Assembly (NCBI GenBank): GCA_016793445.1
Contig: JAEUME010000002.1
Coordinates: 374,501 to 438,500 of the forward strand
Length of the DNA stretch: 64,000 bases
Source of the DNA: Hyphomicrobium sp.
Lineage (GTDB): Bacteria; Pseudomonadota; Alphaproteobacteria; Rhizobiales; Hyphomicrobiaceae
Direction of reading: 5' to 3'
Part shown: piece by piece, positions 35,672 through 44,035 of the stretch
Layout of the letters: the number at the start of each line of letters is the position of its first letter
Numbering within the stretch: the stretch's first letter is position 1
Translations under genes and position numbers: made by a program
Notes under the pieces: model-generated
Database searches by the model: none
The model's input: the letters and a program-made list of their open reading frames with translations, nothing else
Told to the model about the DNA's origin: nothing

Positions 35672-38515
35672 ATGGCAAAGCAGCGCACACCGAGGGGGGA
35701 GGCTGAGGCCTGCGACGATGTGGCGGAAAGCGGCAACGCTCCCACCGCCATCGGTATTCCCGCGTCCCCTGCGGCAGCCTCAGCCGACGCGACGCCCTCC
35801 ATGGCGCAATACCTGGAAATCAAGGCGGCCAATCCCGATTGCCTGCTGTGGTACAGGATGGGCGACTTCTACGAACTGTTCTTCGAGGATGCGGTGGCCG
35901 CGTCCCAGGCGCTCGGAATCGTGCTGACCAAGCGCGGCAAGCACCAGGGCCAAGACATCCCGATGTGCGGGGTGCCGATCCATCGCGCAGACGAATATCT
36001 CCAGCGCCTCATCCGCCAGCACTTCCGCGTTGCCGTGTGCGAGCAACTCGAAGACCCCGCCGAAGCACGCAAGCGCGGGGCCAAGGCGGTAGTGAAGCGC
36101 GATGTCGTTCGTCTCGTCACGCCGGGGACGCTGACCGAGGAGGCACTTCTCGACGCCAAGGCACGCAATTATCTCACTGCCCTATTCAGCGCCCCGCCGG
36201 GTGGAGGCAATGACCCAGGGCCCACCTTGGCGCTTGCCTCTCTCGATATCTCAACCGGCGAGTGCGAGATCGGTGAGGTGACAAGCAGCGACTTCCCAGG
36301 AGAGCTGGTGCGTCTGGCACCCACTGAAGTGCTGGTCTCGGATGCGTTGATGGCCGATCAAGGCATGATGAAGTGGGTCGAGATCGCGGGCGGAAAGCCG
36401 ACGCCGCTGCCCGCGCAGTATTTCGACAGCACGGCGGGTGAGCGCGACCTTAAAGCATCCCTGGGCGTGCGCGAACTCGGCGCGTTCGGAACGTTTTCAC
36501 GCGCGGAACTTGCGGCCGCCGGGGCGCTGCTCAAGTACATCGATCTCACGCAGATGGGCCGCAAGCCGTTGTTGCGCGCACCGCGCAAGTCGGGAATTGC
36601 GCGCGTCATGGCCATCGACGCCGCGAGCCGGACAAGCCTGGAGCTCGTCAAATCGTCATCCGGCGAGAAGGCGGCGAGCCTTCTTAACGCCATTGACCGC
36701 ACGGTGACGGCATCTGGCGCCCGCGAGCTGCAGGCACGCGTCGCCTCCCCTCTCAACGATCTGGCAGAGATTGACTCCCGTCTCGATGCCGTCGGCTTTC
36801 TGCACGAGCGTCAGAGGTTGCTTGATACGCTGCGGGCTTCCCTTCGTTCCGCGCCAGATATCGCGCGCGCCCTGTCGCGTCTCGCTTTCAATCGCGGCGG
36901 TCCGCGCGATCTGGGCGCGATCAGGGACGGGATTGCCGCTGCGGCGTGCTGCGCGAAGGATTTGGGTGAAGCTTCCGGCGCCTTGGGCCTGCCGGATGCA
37001 CTCTTGCGCATTGCAGCTCATTTGAAGTCGAGGGAGACCGATGCGCTTGCGGCCTCTTTGACGGGCGCACTTGGCGAGGAGTTGCCGCACCTGAGACGCG
37101 ACGGCGGGTTCATAAAAGCGGGCTTTAGCGCCGATTTCGACAAGGCCCGCGGCCTGCGTGACGACAGCCGTCTGGTGATGGCGGGGCTGGAAGCGCGCTA
37201 CGTCGAACAAACCGGCATCAAGACACTCAAGGTTCGCCACAACAACATCCTGGGCTTTTTCATCGAGGTCACGCAGCTCAACGCCAAGCCGCTGTTGTCG
37301 GCGCCGCTGAACGAGACCTTCCGGCATCGCCAGACCATGGCCAACGCGGTGCGCTTCACGACCGCGGAGCTGGTCGAGATCGAAGGTCAGATCGCGTCGG
37401 CGAGCGAACGTGCGCTCAATCTCGAGCAGGAGATTTTCAGCGCGCTTCAGGCGGCCATCGCGGGACTCGAAAAGCCCCTGTCGCAGACCGCCTCAGCGCT
37501 GGCCGAACTCGATGTCTTCGCAGGGCTTGCGGTGCTTGCGCTCGAACAGAACTATGTGCGTCCCGTGGTCGATCATTCCGAGTGCTTTGATATTCGCGCA
37601 GGCCGTCATCCGGTTGTCGAGCAGGCGCTCGCCAAGACGCAGTCGGGAGCCTTCATCGAAAATGACTGTGTTCTGGGCCGCGCTGGCGCGCCGTCTGCTC
37701 CACCGGGATTCGATGAGCTGCCTGATGCGCGCATCTGGCTCGTTACCGGTCCCAACATGGCGGGCAAATCGACATTCTTGAGGCAGAACGCGCTCATCGC
37801 CGTGTTGGCCCAAATGGGCTCCTTCGTGCCCGCAAGGTCCGCGCATATCGGAGTCGTCGACCGTCTGTTCTCGCGCGTGGGCGCATCCGATGATCTGGCG
37901 CGCGGGCGCTCCACGTTCATGGTGGAAATGGTGGAAACGGCAGCCATTCTGAATCAGGCTTCGGCGCGTTCGCTCGTCATCCTGGATGAGATCGGACGCG
38001 GAACCGCGACCTTCGACGGGCTCTCCATCGCCTGGGCGACGGTTGAGTATCTCTCGGCGCACGTGCAGGCCCGGTCGCTGTTTGCCACCCACTACCACGA
38101 ACTCACGGTACTCGCCCGGCGCATGTCCAATATTGCCAACGTCACCATTGACGTCGCCGAATGGCACGATGAGATTGTGTTTTTGCACAAAGTTAAGGCA
38201 GGTGCGGCCGATCGTTCTTATGGCATCCAGGTCGCCAAGCTCGCCGGTTTGCCCCAGGACGTTATTACCAGAGCCCGCGAGGTGCTGGACGTCCTTGAAA
38301 AGGGCGACCGGCGGCCGAATGGCAGGGGCCAGAGTGGCTTGGAGGACCTGCCGCTCTTTGCGGCGGCACGGCCCAAGAGCTTCCAAGGCGCGAGCGGACC
38401 CTCGGCGGTGGACAAGGCGTTGGAGAGTATCCGTCCCGACGAGTTGTCGCCCAAGGCAGCACTTGAGAAGATGTACGAGCTGAAAGCCCTGGCGGCGTCC
38501 ATCAAGACGAAATAG
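35672..38515 (+). CDS. mutS: DNA mismatch repair protein MutS
   Basis: 947 residues. Mismatch-binding motif DFYELFFEDA near residue 65 (Phe-x-Glu style), connector, core and clamp domains, and C-terminal ABC ATPase with Walker A GPNMAGKSTFLRQN (about 693), DEIGRGTATFDGLSIAWA and the THYHEL switch. A roughly 45-residue N-terminal extension (RGEAEACDDVAESG) makes it longer than most MutS. The ATG at 35672 is used; no strong ribosome site. glnD follows 10 bp after the stop, a conserved Rhizobiales arrangement. Confidence 0.96.
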   Translation: MAKQRTPRGEAEACDDVAESGNAPTAIGIPASPAAASADATPSMAQYLEIKAANPDCLLWYRMGDFYELFFEDAVAASQALGIVLTKRGKHQGQDIPMCGVPIHRADEYLQRLIRQHFRVAVCEQLEDPAEARKRGAKAVVKRDVVRLVTPGTLTEEALLDAKARNYLTALFSAPPGGGNDPGPTLALASLDISTGECEIGEVTSSDFPGELVRLAPTEVLVSDALMADQGMMKWVEIAGGKPTPLPAQYFDSTAGERDLKASLGVRELGAFGTFSRAELAAAGALLKYIDLTQMGRKPLLRAPRKSGIARVMAIDAASRTSLELVKSSSGEKAASLLNAIDRTVTASGARELQARVASPLNDLAEIDSRLDAVGFLHERQRLLDTLRASLRSAPDIARALSRLAFNRGGPRDLGAIRDGIAAAACCAKDLGEASGALGLPDALLRIAAHLKSRETDALAASLTGALGEELPHLRRDGGFIKAGFSADFDKARGLRDDSRLVMAGLEARYVEQTGIKTLKVRHNNILGFFIEVTQLNAKPLLSAPLNETFRHRQTMANAVRFTTAELVEIEGQIASASERALNLEQEIFSALQAAIAGLEKPLSQTASALAELDVFAGLAVLALEQNYVRPVVDHSECFDIRAGRHPVVEQALAKTQSGAFIENDCVLGRAGAPSAPPGFDELPDARIWLVTGPNMAGKSTFLRQNALIAVLAQMGSFVPARSAHIGVVDRLFSRVGASDDLARGRSTFMVEMVETAAILNQASARSLVILDEIGRGTATFDGLSIAWATVEYLSAHVQARSLFATHYHELTVLARRMSNIANVTIDVAEWHDEIVFLHKVKAGAADRSYGIQVAKLAGLPQDVITRAREVLDVLEKGDRRPNGRGQSGLEDLPLFAAARPKSFQGASGPSAVDKALESIRPDELSPKAALEKMYELKALAASIKTK

Positions 38516-38525
38516 ACGTGACGAG

Positions 38526-41297
38526 ATGCAAAAGACCCCGCCGTACTTCGATCCCGTCGCGCTGCGTCAGAAACTGACGAAGTTCTATCACGACGCGGGC
38601 AACCCGGCCGACGCGCGGCCAGTGATACTCGAACAGTTGAAAGAGCTGATTGTTGTGGCGCGGGACTCCGCGCGCAGCAATTTGGAGAGTTCCGGAAATG
38701 GCCGTGCCTGTGCCGCGGCGCTCTCCTACTTTCAAGACGAGCTGATCCGGATCATCTACGACTACACGGTCGCCCACGTCTATCGCGCCACGAATCCGTC
38801 CGACGCCGAGCGCATGTCGATTGCCGCCACCGGCGGCTACGGGCGAGGCCTGCTGGCTCCGGGTTCCGACATCGACCTGCTATTCCTGCTTCCCTACAAG
38901 CAGACGCCGTGGGGCGAGAGCGTTGCTGAATATATGCTCTATGTCCTGTGGGATCTCGGCTTCAAGGTCGGCCACGCCACGCGCACTGTCGATCAGTGCA
39001 TCAAACTGTCGATCTCCGACATGACGATCCGCACCGCTCTGCTGGACTCCCGTCTGATCCATGGGGACGGCCAGCTTTTTGCCGAGTTGGAAGATCGCTT
39101 CCGCGCGGAGGTCGTAGCAGGCACGGCGCGCCAGTTCATCGATGCCAAGATGGCTGAGCGCGACGAACGGCTGAAGCGCTCCGGCGAAAGCCGCTACAAG
39201 GTCGAACCTAACGTCAAGGACGGCAAAGGCGGACTGCGCGATCTCCACACGCTGCATTGGCTCTCCAAATACATCTTCGGCCAGGAGGTCGGCCACGCGA
39301 CCGTGGAGGCTGGAATCTTCACCCCCGAAGAAGCGCAGACGTTCCGCCGTTGCGAGGACTTTCTGTGGACCGTGCGCTGTTTTCTGCATTTCATGCGCGG
39401 GCGGGCCGAGGAGGTTCTGACGTTCGAATACCAGGCCCCGTTGGCCGATAAGCTCGGCTACAACGCTCATGGCGGCCTGCGCGCCGTCGAGCGCTTCATG
39501 AAGCACTATTTCCTCATCGCCAAGGAGGTCGGGGATCTGTCGACCATTCTGTGCGGCGCGCTGGAAATGCAGCAGTTAAAAACCGCACCGATATTGAGCC
39601 GGCTTCTCAAGCCTCTGGGCTGGGCCAGCCGGCGCGAGCTGCGTCAGAAGACGGATTTTCGCGCCGACAACGACCGCTTGAACGTCGCCGATCCGGATGT
39701 GTTCAAGCGTGATCCGGTCAATCTCATCCGCTTCTTTGCGCATGCCGAAACGACGGGCGGATTTTTGCATCCCAAGGCGGTTCGCCTATTGCGCCACTCC
39801 TTGCGTCTCATCAACGTGAAACTGCGCAATGATCCGGAGGCAAATCGGATCTTCATCGATCTGCTGACCTCCAAAGGAAATCCCGAGGCGACCTTGCGGC
39901 GCATGAACGAGGCGGGCGTGCTGGGCCGCTTCGTGCCGGAGTTCGGACGCGTCGTCGCCATGATGCAGTTCAACATGTACCACCACTACACCGTGGATGA
40001 GCATCTATTGCGCACGCTCGGCAATCTGATCGAGGTGGAGAAGGGCGGACTGGGGGCTGAGCTGCCGCTGTCGACCCAACTTTTCAAGACGATCAAGAAC
40101 CGCCGCGCGTTGCTGGTGGCGGCCTTTCTTCATGACATCGGTAAGGGGCGCAAGGAGGACCACTCGATCGCCGGAGCGCGGGCTGCGCGCAAACTCTGTC
40201 CCCGTTTCGGGCTCACGCCTAGCGAGACCGAACTCGTTGCATGGCTGATCGAAGAGCACCTCACCATGAGCAATGTCGCCCAATCGCGCGACATCTCCGA
40301 TCCCAAGACGGTGCAGGATTTCGCCGCGCGCGTGCAAAGCCCGGAAAGATTGAAACTTCTCTTCCTTTTGACGGTAGCGGATATCCGCGCGGTAGGCCCC
40401 GGCGTATGGAATGGCTGGAAGGGCCAGCTCCTGCGTAACCTCTACCATGAAACCGAACCTCTGGTCGCGGGCGGGCACACCCAGATGCAACGGCGCGAGC
40501 GCATCGACGCGGCCAAGGCTGCATTGAGGGACGCCCTCTCCAAATGGCCACCGCAAGACGTGGAGCGCTTCATCGAGCGGCACTATCCGAATTATTGGCT
40601 GAAGACGGATACGAACACCCAAGTGGATCATGCCGAATTGATCCTGGGCGCGGAGATGACGGGCAAAAAGCTCGCCACGCGCATCAAGACGGATGAATTC
40701 ACAGCGATCACCGAGCTGACCGTCTTCGCGCCCAACCATCCGCGTTTGCTGGCGCTGTTCGCGGGGGCCTGCGCGACAGCGGGCGCCAACATTGCGAGCG
40801 CCATGATCACGACAACGCGCGATGGGTTCGCGCTCGATACGTTCCTGCTCAACCGCGAGTTCCCTGAGGACGAGGACGAACTGCGCCGGGGCAAGCGCAT
40901 CAGCGAAACGATCGACAAGTTGCTCTTGGGCAAGGAGAGGCTGGCGACGCTCCTGCGCAAGAGGCGGCCTAACGCGCGCCTTATGGAGGCTTTCACCGTC
41001 GAACCGGAGGTGTTGATAAACAACGCCCTGTCGGAGCGCCTGACTGTCATCGAGGTTGCAGGGCGCGACCGGACCGGACTTCTCTACGATCTCACCTCCA
41101 GCCTTTCCGATCTTTCTCTCGATATTGCATCGGCGCACATCACGACCTTCGGCGAGAAGGCCGTGGACGTCTTCTATGTGACGGATCTGACGGGCAAGAA
41201 AATCGTGAGTGAGACCCGCCAGCAATCGATCCGGGATCATCTCTTGAAGGTTCTTGCGGATGAGGATGTTGTTCAAAATCCCCAGTCGGCCACTTGA
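38526..41297 (+). CDS. glnD: Bifunctional [protein-PII] uridylyltransferase/uridylyl-removing enzyme
   Basis: 923 residues. Senses glutamine and adds or removes UMP on PII proteins, controlling nitrogen metabolism. Nucleotidyltransferase motif GGYGRGLLAPGSDIDLLF (about 102-119), PNVKDGKGGLRDLHTL, HD hydrolase FLHDIGKGRKEDHS (about 534) and two C-terminal ACT domains (TELTVFAPNHPRLLALF near 730; LTVIEVAGRDRTGLLYDL near 838). Probably co-transcribed with mutS. Confidence 0.96.
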   Translation: MQKTPPYFDPVALRQKLTKFYHDAGNPADARPVILEQLKELIVVARDSARSNLESSGNGRACAAALSYFQDELIRIIYDYTVAHVYRATNPSDAERMSIAATGGYGRGLLAPGSDIDLLFLLPYKQTPWGESVAEYMLYVLWDLGFKVGHATRTVDQCIKLSISDMTIRTALLDSRLIHGDGQLFAELEDRFRAEVVAGTARQFIDAKMAERDERLKRSGESRYKVEPNVKDGKGGLRDLHTLHWLSKYIFGQEVGHATVEAGIFTPEEAQTFRRCEDFLWTVRCFLHFMRGRAEEVLTFEYQAPLADKLGYNAHGGLRAVERFMKHYFLIAKEVGDLSTILCGALEMQQLKTAPILSRLLKPLGWASRRELRQKTDFRADNDRLNVADPDVFKRDPVNLIRFFAHAETTGGFLHPKAVRLLRHSLRLINVKLRNDPEANRIFIDLLTSKGNPEATLRRMNEAGVLGRFVPEFGRVVAMMQFNMYHHYTVDEHLLRTLGNLIEVEKGGLGAELPLSTQLFKTIKNRRALLVAAFLHDIGKGRKEDHSIAGARAARKLCPRFGLTPSETELVAWLIEEHLTMSNVAQSRDISDPKTVQDFAARVQSPERLKLLFLLTVADIRAVGPGVWNGWKGQLLRNLYHETEPLVAGGHTQMQRRERIDAAKAALRDALSKWPPQDVERFIERHYPNYWLKTDTNTQVDHAELILGAEMTGKKLATRIKTDEFTAITELTVFAPNHPRLLALFAGACATAGANIASAMITTTRDGFALDTFLLNREFPEDEDELRRGKRISETIDKLLLGKERLATLLRKRRPNARLMEAFTVEPEVLINNALSERLTVIEVAGRDRTGLLYDLTSSLSDLSLDIASAHITTFGEKAVDVFYVTDLTGKKIVSETRQQSIRDHLLKVLADEDVVQNPQSAT

Positions 41298-41339
41298 ACA
41301 GCTGCTCTGACCGCAACGGCTCAAGAGCGGCGCACGCCA

Positions 41340-42263
41340 TCAACCCAGATTGAAGACGCGCGTGGGATGCAGGGCGCCTTTGTCCAACTCGCCCAGTGCA
41401 ATGAGCCGGCCCTTTGACGTCGCGAAGGCGGGCCCGGATAGAACGGGCGCGTCGCGGCCGCGAATGAGAATCGCCTGTCCGCGCACGAGGCTTGCGGCAT
41501 CGGCCGGCGAGACCATCAACTCCGGCAGATCGGAGAGTGCGGATTCGACCGGCGCCAACAATCGGCCAAGCTCCTCTCCGCCATCATCGGCTTTCATCGC
41601 AGCTTCGATCTTTTCTACTGTCACCGCACGGCTCTCCTCGAACGGACCAACGCGTGTCCGCCGCAGAGCGATGACGTGGCCATAGCAGCCCAGAAGCCGC
41701 CCCATGTCGCGGGCGATGGCGCGCACGTACGTCCCCCGCCCGCACTCGGCCTCGAAGACACTTGTGGACGCATCGGGCATGTCGATCAGCTCGAGACGTT
41801 CAATATAGACGGGACGCGCAACCAGAAGCACCTCCTCGCCATCACGCGCCAGATCGTAGGCCCTCTCGCCGTCGACTTTTATCGCGGAGAATTGCGGTGG
41901 CACCTGCATGATCTCGCCGATGAAGCGCGGCATCAACGCCTCGATGTCGGCCCGCGACGGCCGGGCTGGGCTGGTCTTCACTACTTCGCCTTCCGTGTCG
42001 TCCGTGGCCGTCTCCTCCCCCCACCGCACAGTGAAGCGATAGGCCTTTTCACCATCGACAGCGAATGGAACCGTCTTGGTGCCTTCGCCGAGCGCGATCG
42101 GCAGGATGCCCGTCGCGAGTGGGTCAAGCGTCCCTGCATGACCGGCCTTTTGCGCGTTGAACGCGCGGCGAACGAAACCGACCGCTTGCGTCGAGGTCAT
42201 GTTGAGGGGCTTGTCGAGAACGAGCCAGCCGTGAACGGGATTGCCTTTTTTGCGCCGTGCCAT
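41340..42263 (-). CDS. truB: tRNA pseudouridine(55) synthase
   Basis: 307 residues. Makes pseudouridine 55 in the T-loop of tRNAs. HGWLVLDKPLNMTSTQAV, catalytic Asp47 in GHAGTLDPLATGILPIALGEGTK, AYRFTVRWGEETATDDTEGE, PPQFSAIKVDGERAYDLAR and CGRGTYVRAIARDMG are all present. Normally directly follows rbfA; here a 124-bp spacer with a long palindromic element separates the two. Confidence 0.95.
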   Translation of the reverse strand: MARRKKGNPVHGWLVLDKPLNMTSTQAVGFVRRAFNAQKAGHAGTLDPLATGILPIALGEGTKTVPFAVDGEKAYRFTVRWGEETATDDTEGEVVKTSPARPSRADIEALMPRFIGEIMQVPPQFSAIKVDGERAYDLARDGEEVLLVARPVYIERLELIDMPDASTSVFEAECGRGTYVRAIARDMGRLLGCYGHVIALRRTRVGPFEESRAVTVEKIEAAMKADDGGEELGRLLAPVESALSDLPELMVSPADAASLVRGQAILIRGRDAPVLSGPAFATSKGRLIALGELDKGALHPTRVFNLG

Positions 42264-42276
42264 GTGCGTCCATGAT

Positions 42277-42381
42277 CCCCTCCCCCTTGTAGGGGAGGGT
42301 CAGGGAGGGGGGAACTCCGTGACGAGTGAATTCGGGTTTCGGGATTCCCCCCACCCCTAATTCCTCCCCACAAGGGGGAGG
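42277..42381. repeat. Long inverted-repeat element between rbfA and truB
   Basis: Outer arms CCCTCCCCCTTGTAGGGGAGG (about 42278-42298) and CCTCCCCACAAGGGGGAGG (42363-42381) are inverted copies of each other, each also partly self-complementary. Inner AGGGAGGGGGGA / TCCCCCCACCCCT arms extend the pairing. The whole can fold into one long hairpin. Non-coding; MITE-like in shape, origin unknown. It could attenuate truB expression. Confidence 0.75.
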
Positions 42382-42387
42382 AGAATC

Positions 42388-42801
42388 TCAATCTTTCTTC
42401 TCTGTGTCCTGTTTTACCTTCGGACTGTCGAGCAGCCGGTCGATGCGCGTCGCCTCCTCGAACGTCTCATCCTCACGAAAGCGAAGGTCGGGCGCATATT
42501 TCAGATCGAGCGTGTGAGCGACCTCGGCGCGGATGTACTTCTTGTTGCGGGTCAGCGCCTCGATCACCGGCTTCATGTCTGCGCCACCGAGCGGCATGAC
42601 GTAGACTGTCGCGATCTTGAGATCGGGAGACAGGCGCACCTCGGGAATGGTGATCGAATGACCGGCGATGACATCATCGTGGATGTCGCCACGCACAAGC
42701 ATTTCCGACAGCTTATGGCGGATCAACTCACCGACCCGCAGCATACGCTGCGAGGGGCTTTTGCCGGCGCTTGGCCCTTTGCTCTTGGCGGAGCGGGTCA
42801 T
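42388..42801 (-). CDS. rbfA: Ribosome-binding factor A
   Basis: 137 residues. Late 30S assembly factor with a KH-like fold. [51 protein letters not shown] and [24 protein letters not shown] are the family signatures. Overlaps the upstream YcxB-like gene by 4 bases, so translation is probably coupled to that gene rather than to infB. Confidence 0.95.
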   Translation of the reverse strand: MTRSAKSKGPSAGKSPSQRMLRVGELIRHKLSEMLVRGDIHDDVIAGHSITIPEVRLSPDLKIATVYVMPLGGADMKPVIEALTRNKKYIRAEVAHTLDLKYAPDLRFREDETFEEATRIDRLLDSPKVKQDTEKKD

Positions 42802-43388
42802 TGGGTGATTTCCTTTTTGTTATTGTCGTCATTTTCACGGCTCACGTCCTGTGGATCGCTGCCTGCGACCTCCGCGAAAGCTGCAAACGCGCTCATCTCC
42901 TCCGGACTGGCGAAGGCGCGAAGCGGAATGATGATGGCCTCACGCGGTTTTCGAGCGAGAATGACGTGGCTCGCCGTGGAGGTGACCGTTAGGTCGCGCC
43001 ATGCGAAGGATTGGTCGGAACCCTCCTCTTTCACCGTGACATGATCGGCAAAAGCATCAATGCAAATCGGCGCCGCTGGCAACGGCGTTCTTTTGATCCG
43101 ATAGCGTGCGCGCGCCGTCATGAGCACCAGGCTCAGTGCGTACCCCACGGCGATCGCGCATAAGACGCTCGCGAGCTGTCCCAGCATGGATGCCGGGTCC
43201 CACGGCAAGAACGGCCGCAACCGATCTTCAAACAGCCCGACCGCCGCGCCGCAAAGCAGGATCGGACCGAACAACCAGAGCTTCTCAAATCCCTGCAACT
43301 CGCGCGGCATCAGCTCGAACGCGGCGACATCGTCGCGCGTTAGCGTGTAGCGCAGCTGATAGACGGGTTTTTCGTTCGTATCGATCAT
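42798..43388 (-). CDS. YcxB-like membrane protein (first of pair)
   Basis: 196 residues. N-terminal strand segment [27 protein letters not shown], two membrane helices ([17 protein letters not shown] and [19 protein letters not shown]) and a C-terminal PH-like domain ([37 protein letters not shown]). This layout matches YcxB family proteins of unknown role. Sits between infB and rbfA, an unusual position, and is translationally coupled to rbfA. A related gene lies just upstream. Confidence 0.75.
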   Translation of the reverse strand: MIDTNEKPVYQLRYTLTRDDVAAFELMPRELQGFEKLWLFGPILLCGAAVGLFEDRLRPFLPWDPASMLGQLASVLCAIAVGYALSLVLMTARARYRIKRTPLPAAPICIDAFADHVTVKEEGSDQSFAWRDLTVTSTASHVILARKPREAIIIPLRAFASPEEMSAFAAFAEVAGSDPQDVSRENDDNNKKEITQ

Positions 43389-43390
43389 GC

Positions 43391-43933
43391 TTATTCGGCG
43401 ACCGCGGGGTTGGACCGCGCATGTCGGATCCTTCCCTCAATAAAGCGGCAGGCAGCCTTGTACTCTTCGACCGGCGCAAATGCTTCGGAAGGCAGAACAA
43501 ACCCAGCGTTAGTAACGATCCATAAAACTGCGGCCTTTCCGTCCTTCAGCTGAGTAAAGTCCTTAATCGATGTCCAGGGCCAGAACTCTTTGACGCCATC
43601 ATCCCGAACAAAGGAAACTCCGTCATCAAAGATAGAGAAGTTCAGTCTCTTGCCAGAGACTGAACAATTGCGGAATCCGATGCGTGGAGAGAGTATCCGC
43701 CAGACAATGAAGTATCCAGCAAGAGCCGCTACAAGCGGAGTACCAAGAAGCTCGAACGCAATCTCCGTACCGCTTGGAGGCTTCTTCTGAGTGACAATCG
43801 ATAGGGCGCCTACTAACGCGAGCGATATGTACATGATCGGCAGAATCCACCAATCCGACTTTCGCTCTCTCTGCGCACGTGGCTGAAGTTGGAATATTTC
43901 GAAGTCATATATGTAAGACGCATGAAACGTCAT
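43391..43933 (-). CDS. YcxB-like membrane protein (second of pair)
   Basis: 180 residues from MTFHASYIYDFEIFQ. Two helices (WILPIMYISLALVGALSIV and PLVAALAGYFIVWRIL) and a C-terminal PH-like part (FSIFDDGVSFVRDDGVKEFWPWTSIKDFTQ, FVLPSEAF). Same plan as the neighbouring gene but diverged, and visibly lower in GC than the flanking housekeeping genes. ATG at 43933 has GGAAGA upstream. The last codons are repeated as DNA just upstream of its start (see repeat entry). Confidence 0.72.
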   Translation of the reverse strand: MTFHASYIYDFEIFQLQPRAQRERKSDWWILPIMYISLALVGALSIVTQKKPPSGTEIAFELLGTPLVAALAGYFIVWRILSPRIGFRNCSVSGKRLNFSIFDDGVSFVRDDGVKEFWPWTSIKDFTQLKDGKAAVLWIVTNAGFVLPSEAFAPVEEYKAACRFIEGRIRHARSNPAVAE

Positions 43934-43966
43934 GATGTCTTCCACCGCGGGATTGGACCGCGCATG
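43401..43966. repeat. Direct repeat flanking the second YcxB-like gene
   Basis: The 23-base sequence ACCGCGGG(G/A)TTGGACCGCGCATG occurs at 43401-43423, inside the 3' end of the gene, and at 43944-43966, just upstream of its start. The copies differ at one base. The 543-bp spacing equals the gene's length exactly, so the upstream copy looks like the tail of a lost tandem paralogue. Confidence 0.75.
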
Positions 43967-43992
43967 GCCTCTAACGGCTGTGAAGAGAGAAA

Positions 43993-44018
43993 GCCGCGCG
44001 GCAGGAAGACCGCGCGGC
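43993..44018 (-). terminator. Intrinsic terminator after infB
   Basis: On the minus strand GCCGCGCGG pairs perfectly with CCGCGCGGC around an 8-base loop, followed by TTTCTCTCTT. It lies 18 bases past the infB stop, so rbfA and truB may need read-through or their own promoter. Confidence 0.78.
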
Positions 44019-44035
44019 GACATTTGCGTTAAGAC

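Noticed and set aside
40005..41324. Minus-strand frame opposite glnD
   Set aside because: Shadow of a well-supported gene with NT, HD and ACT domains.
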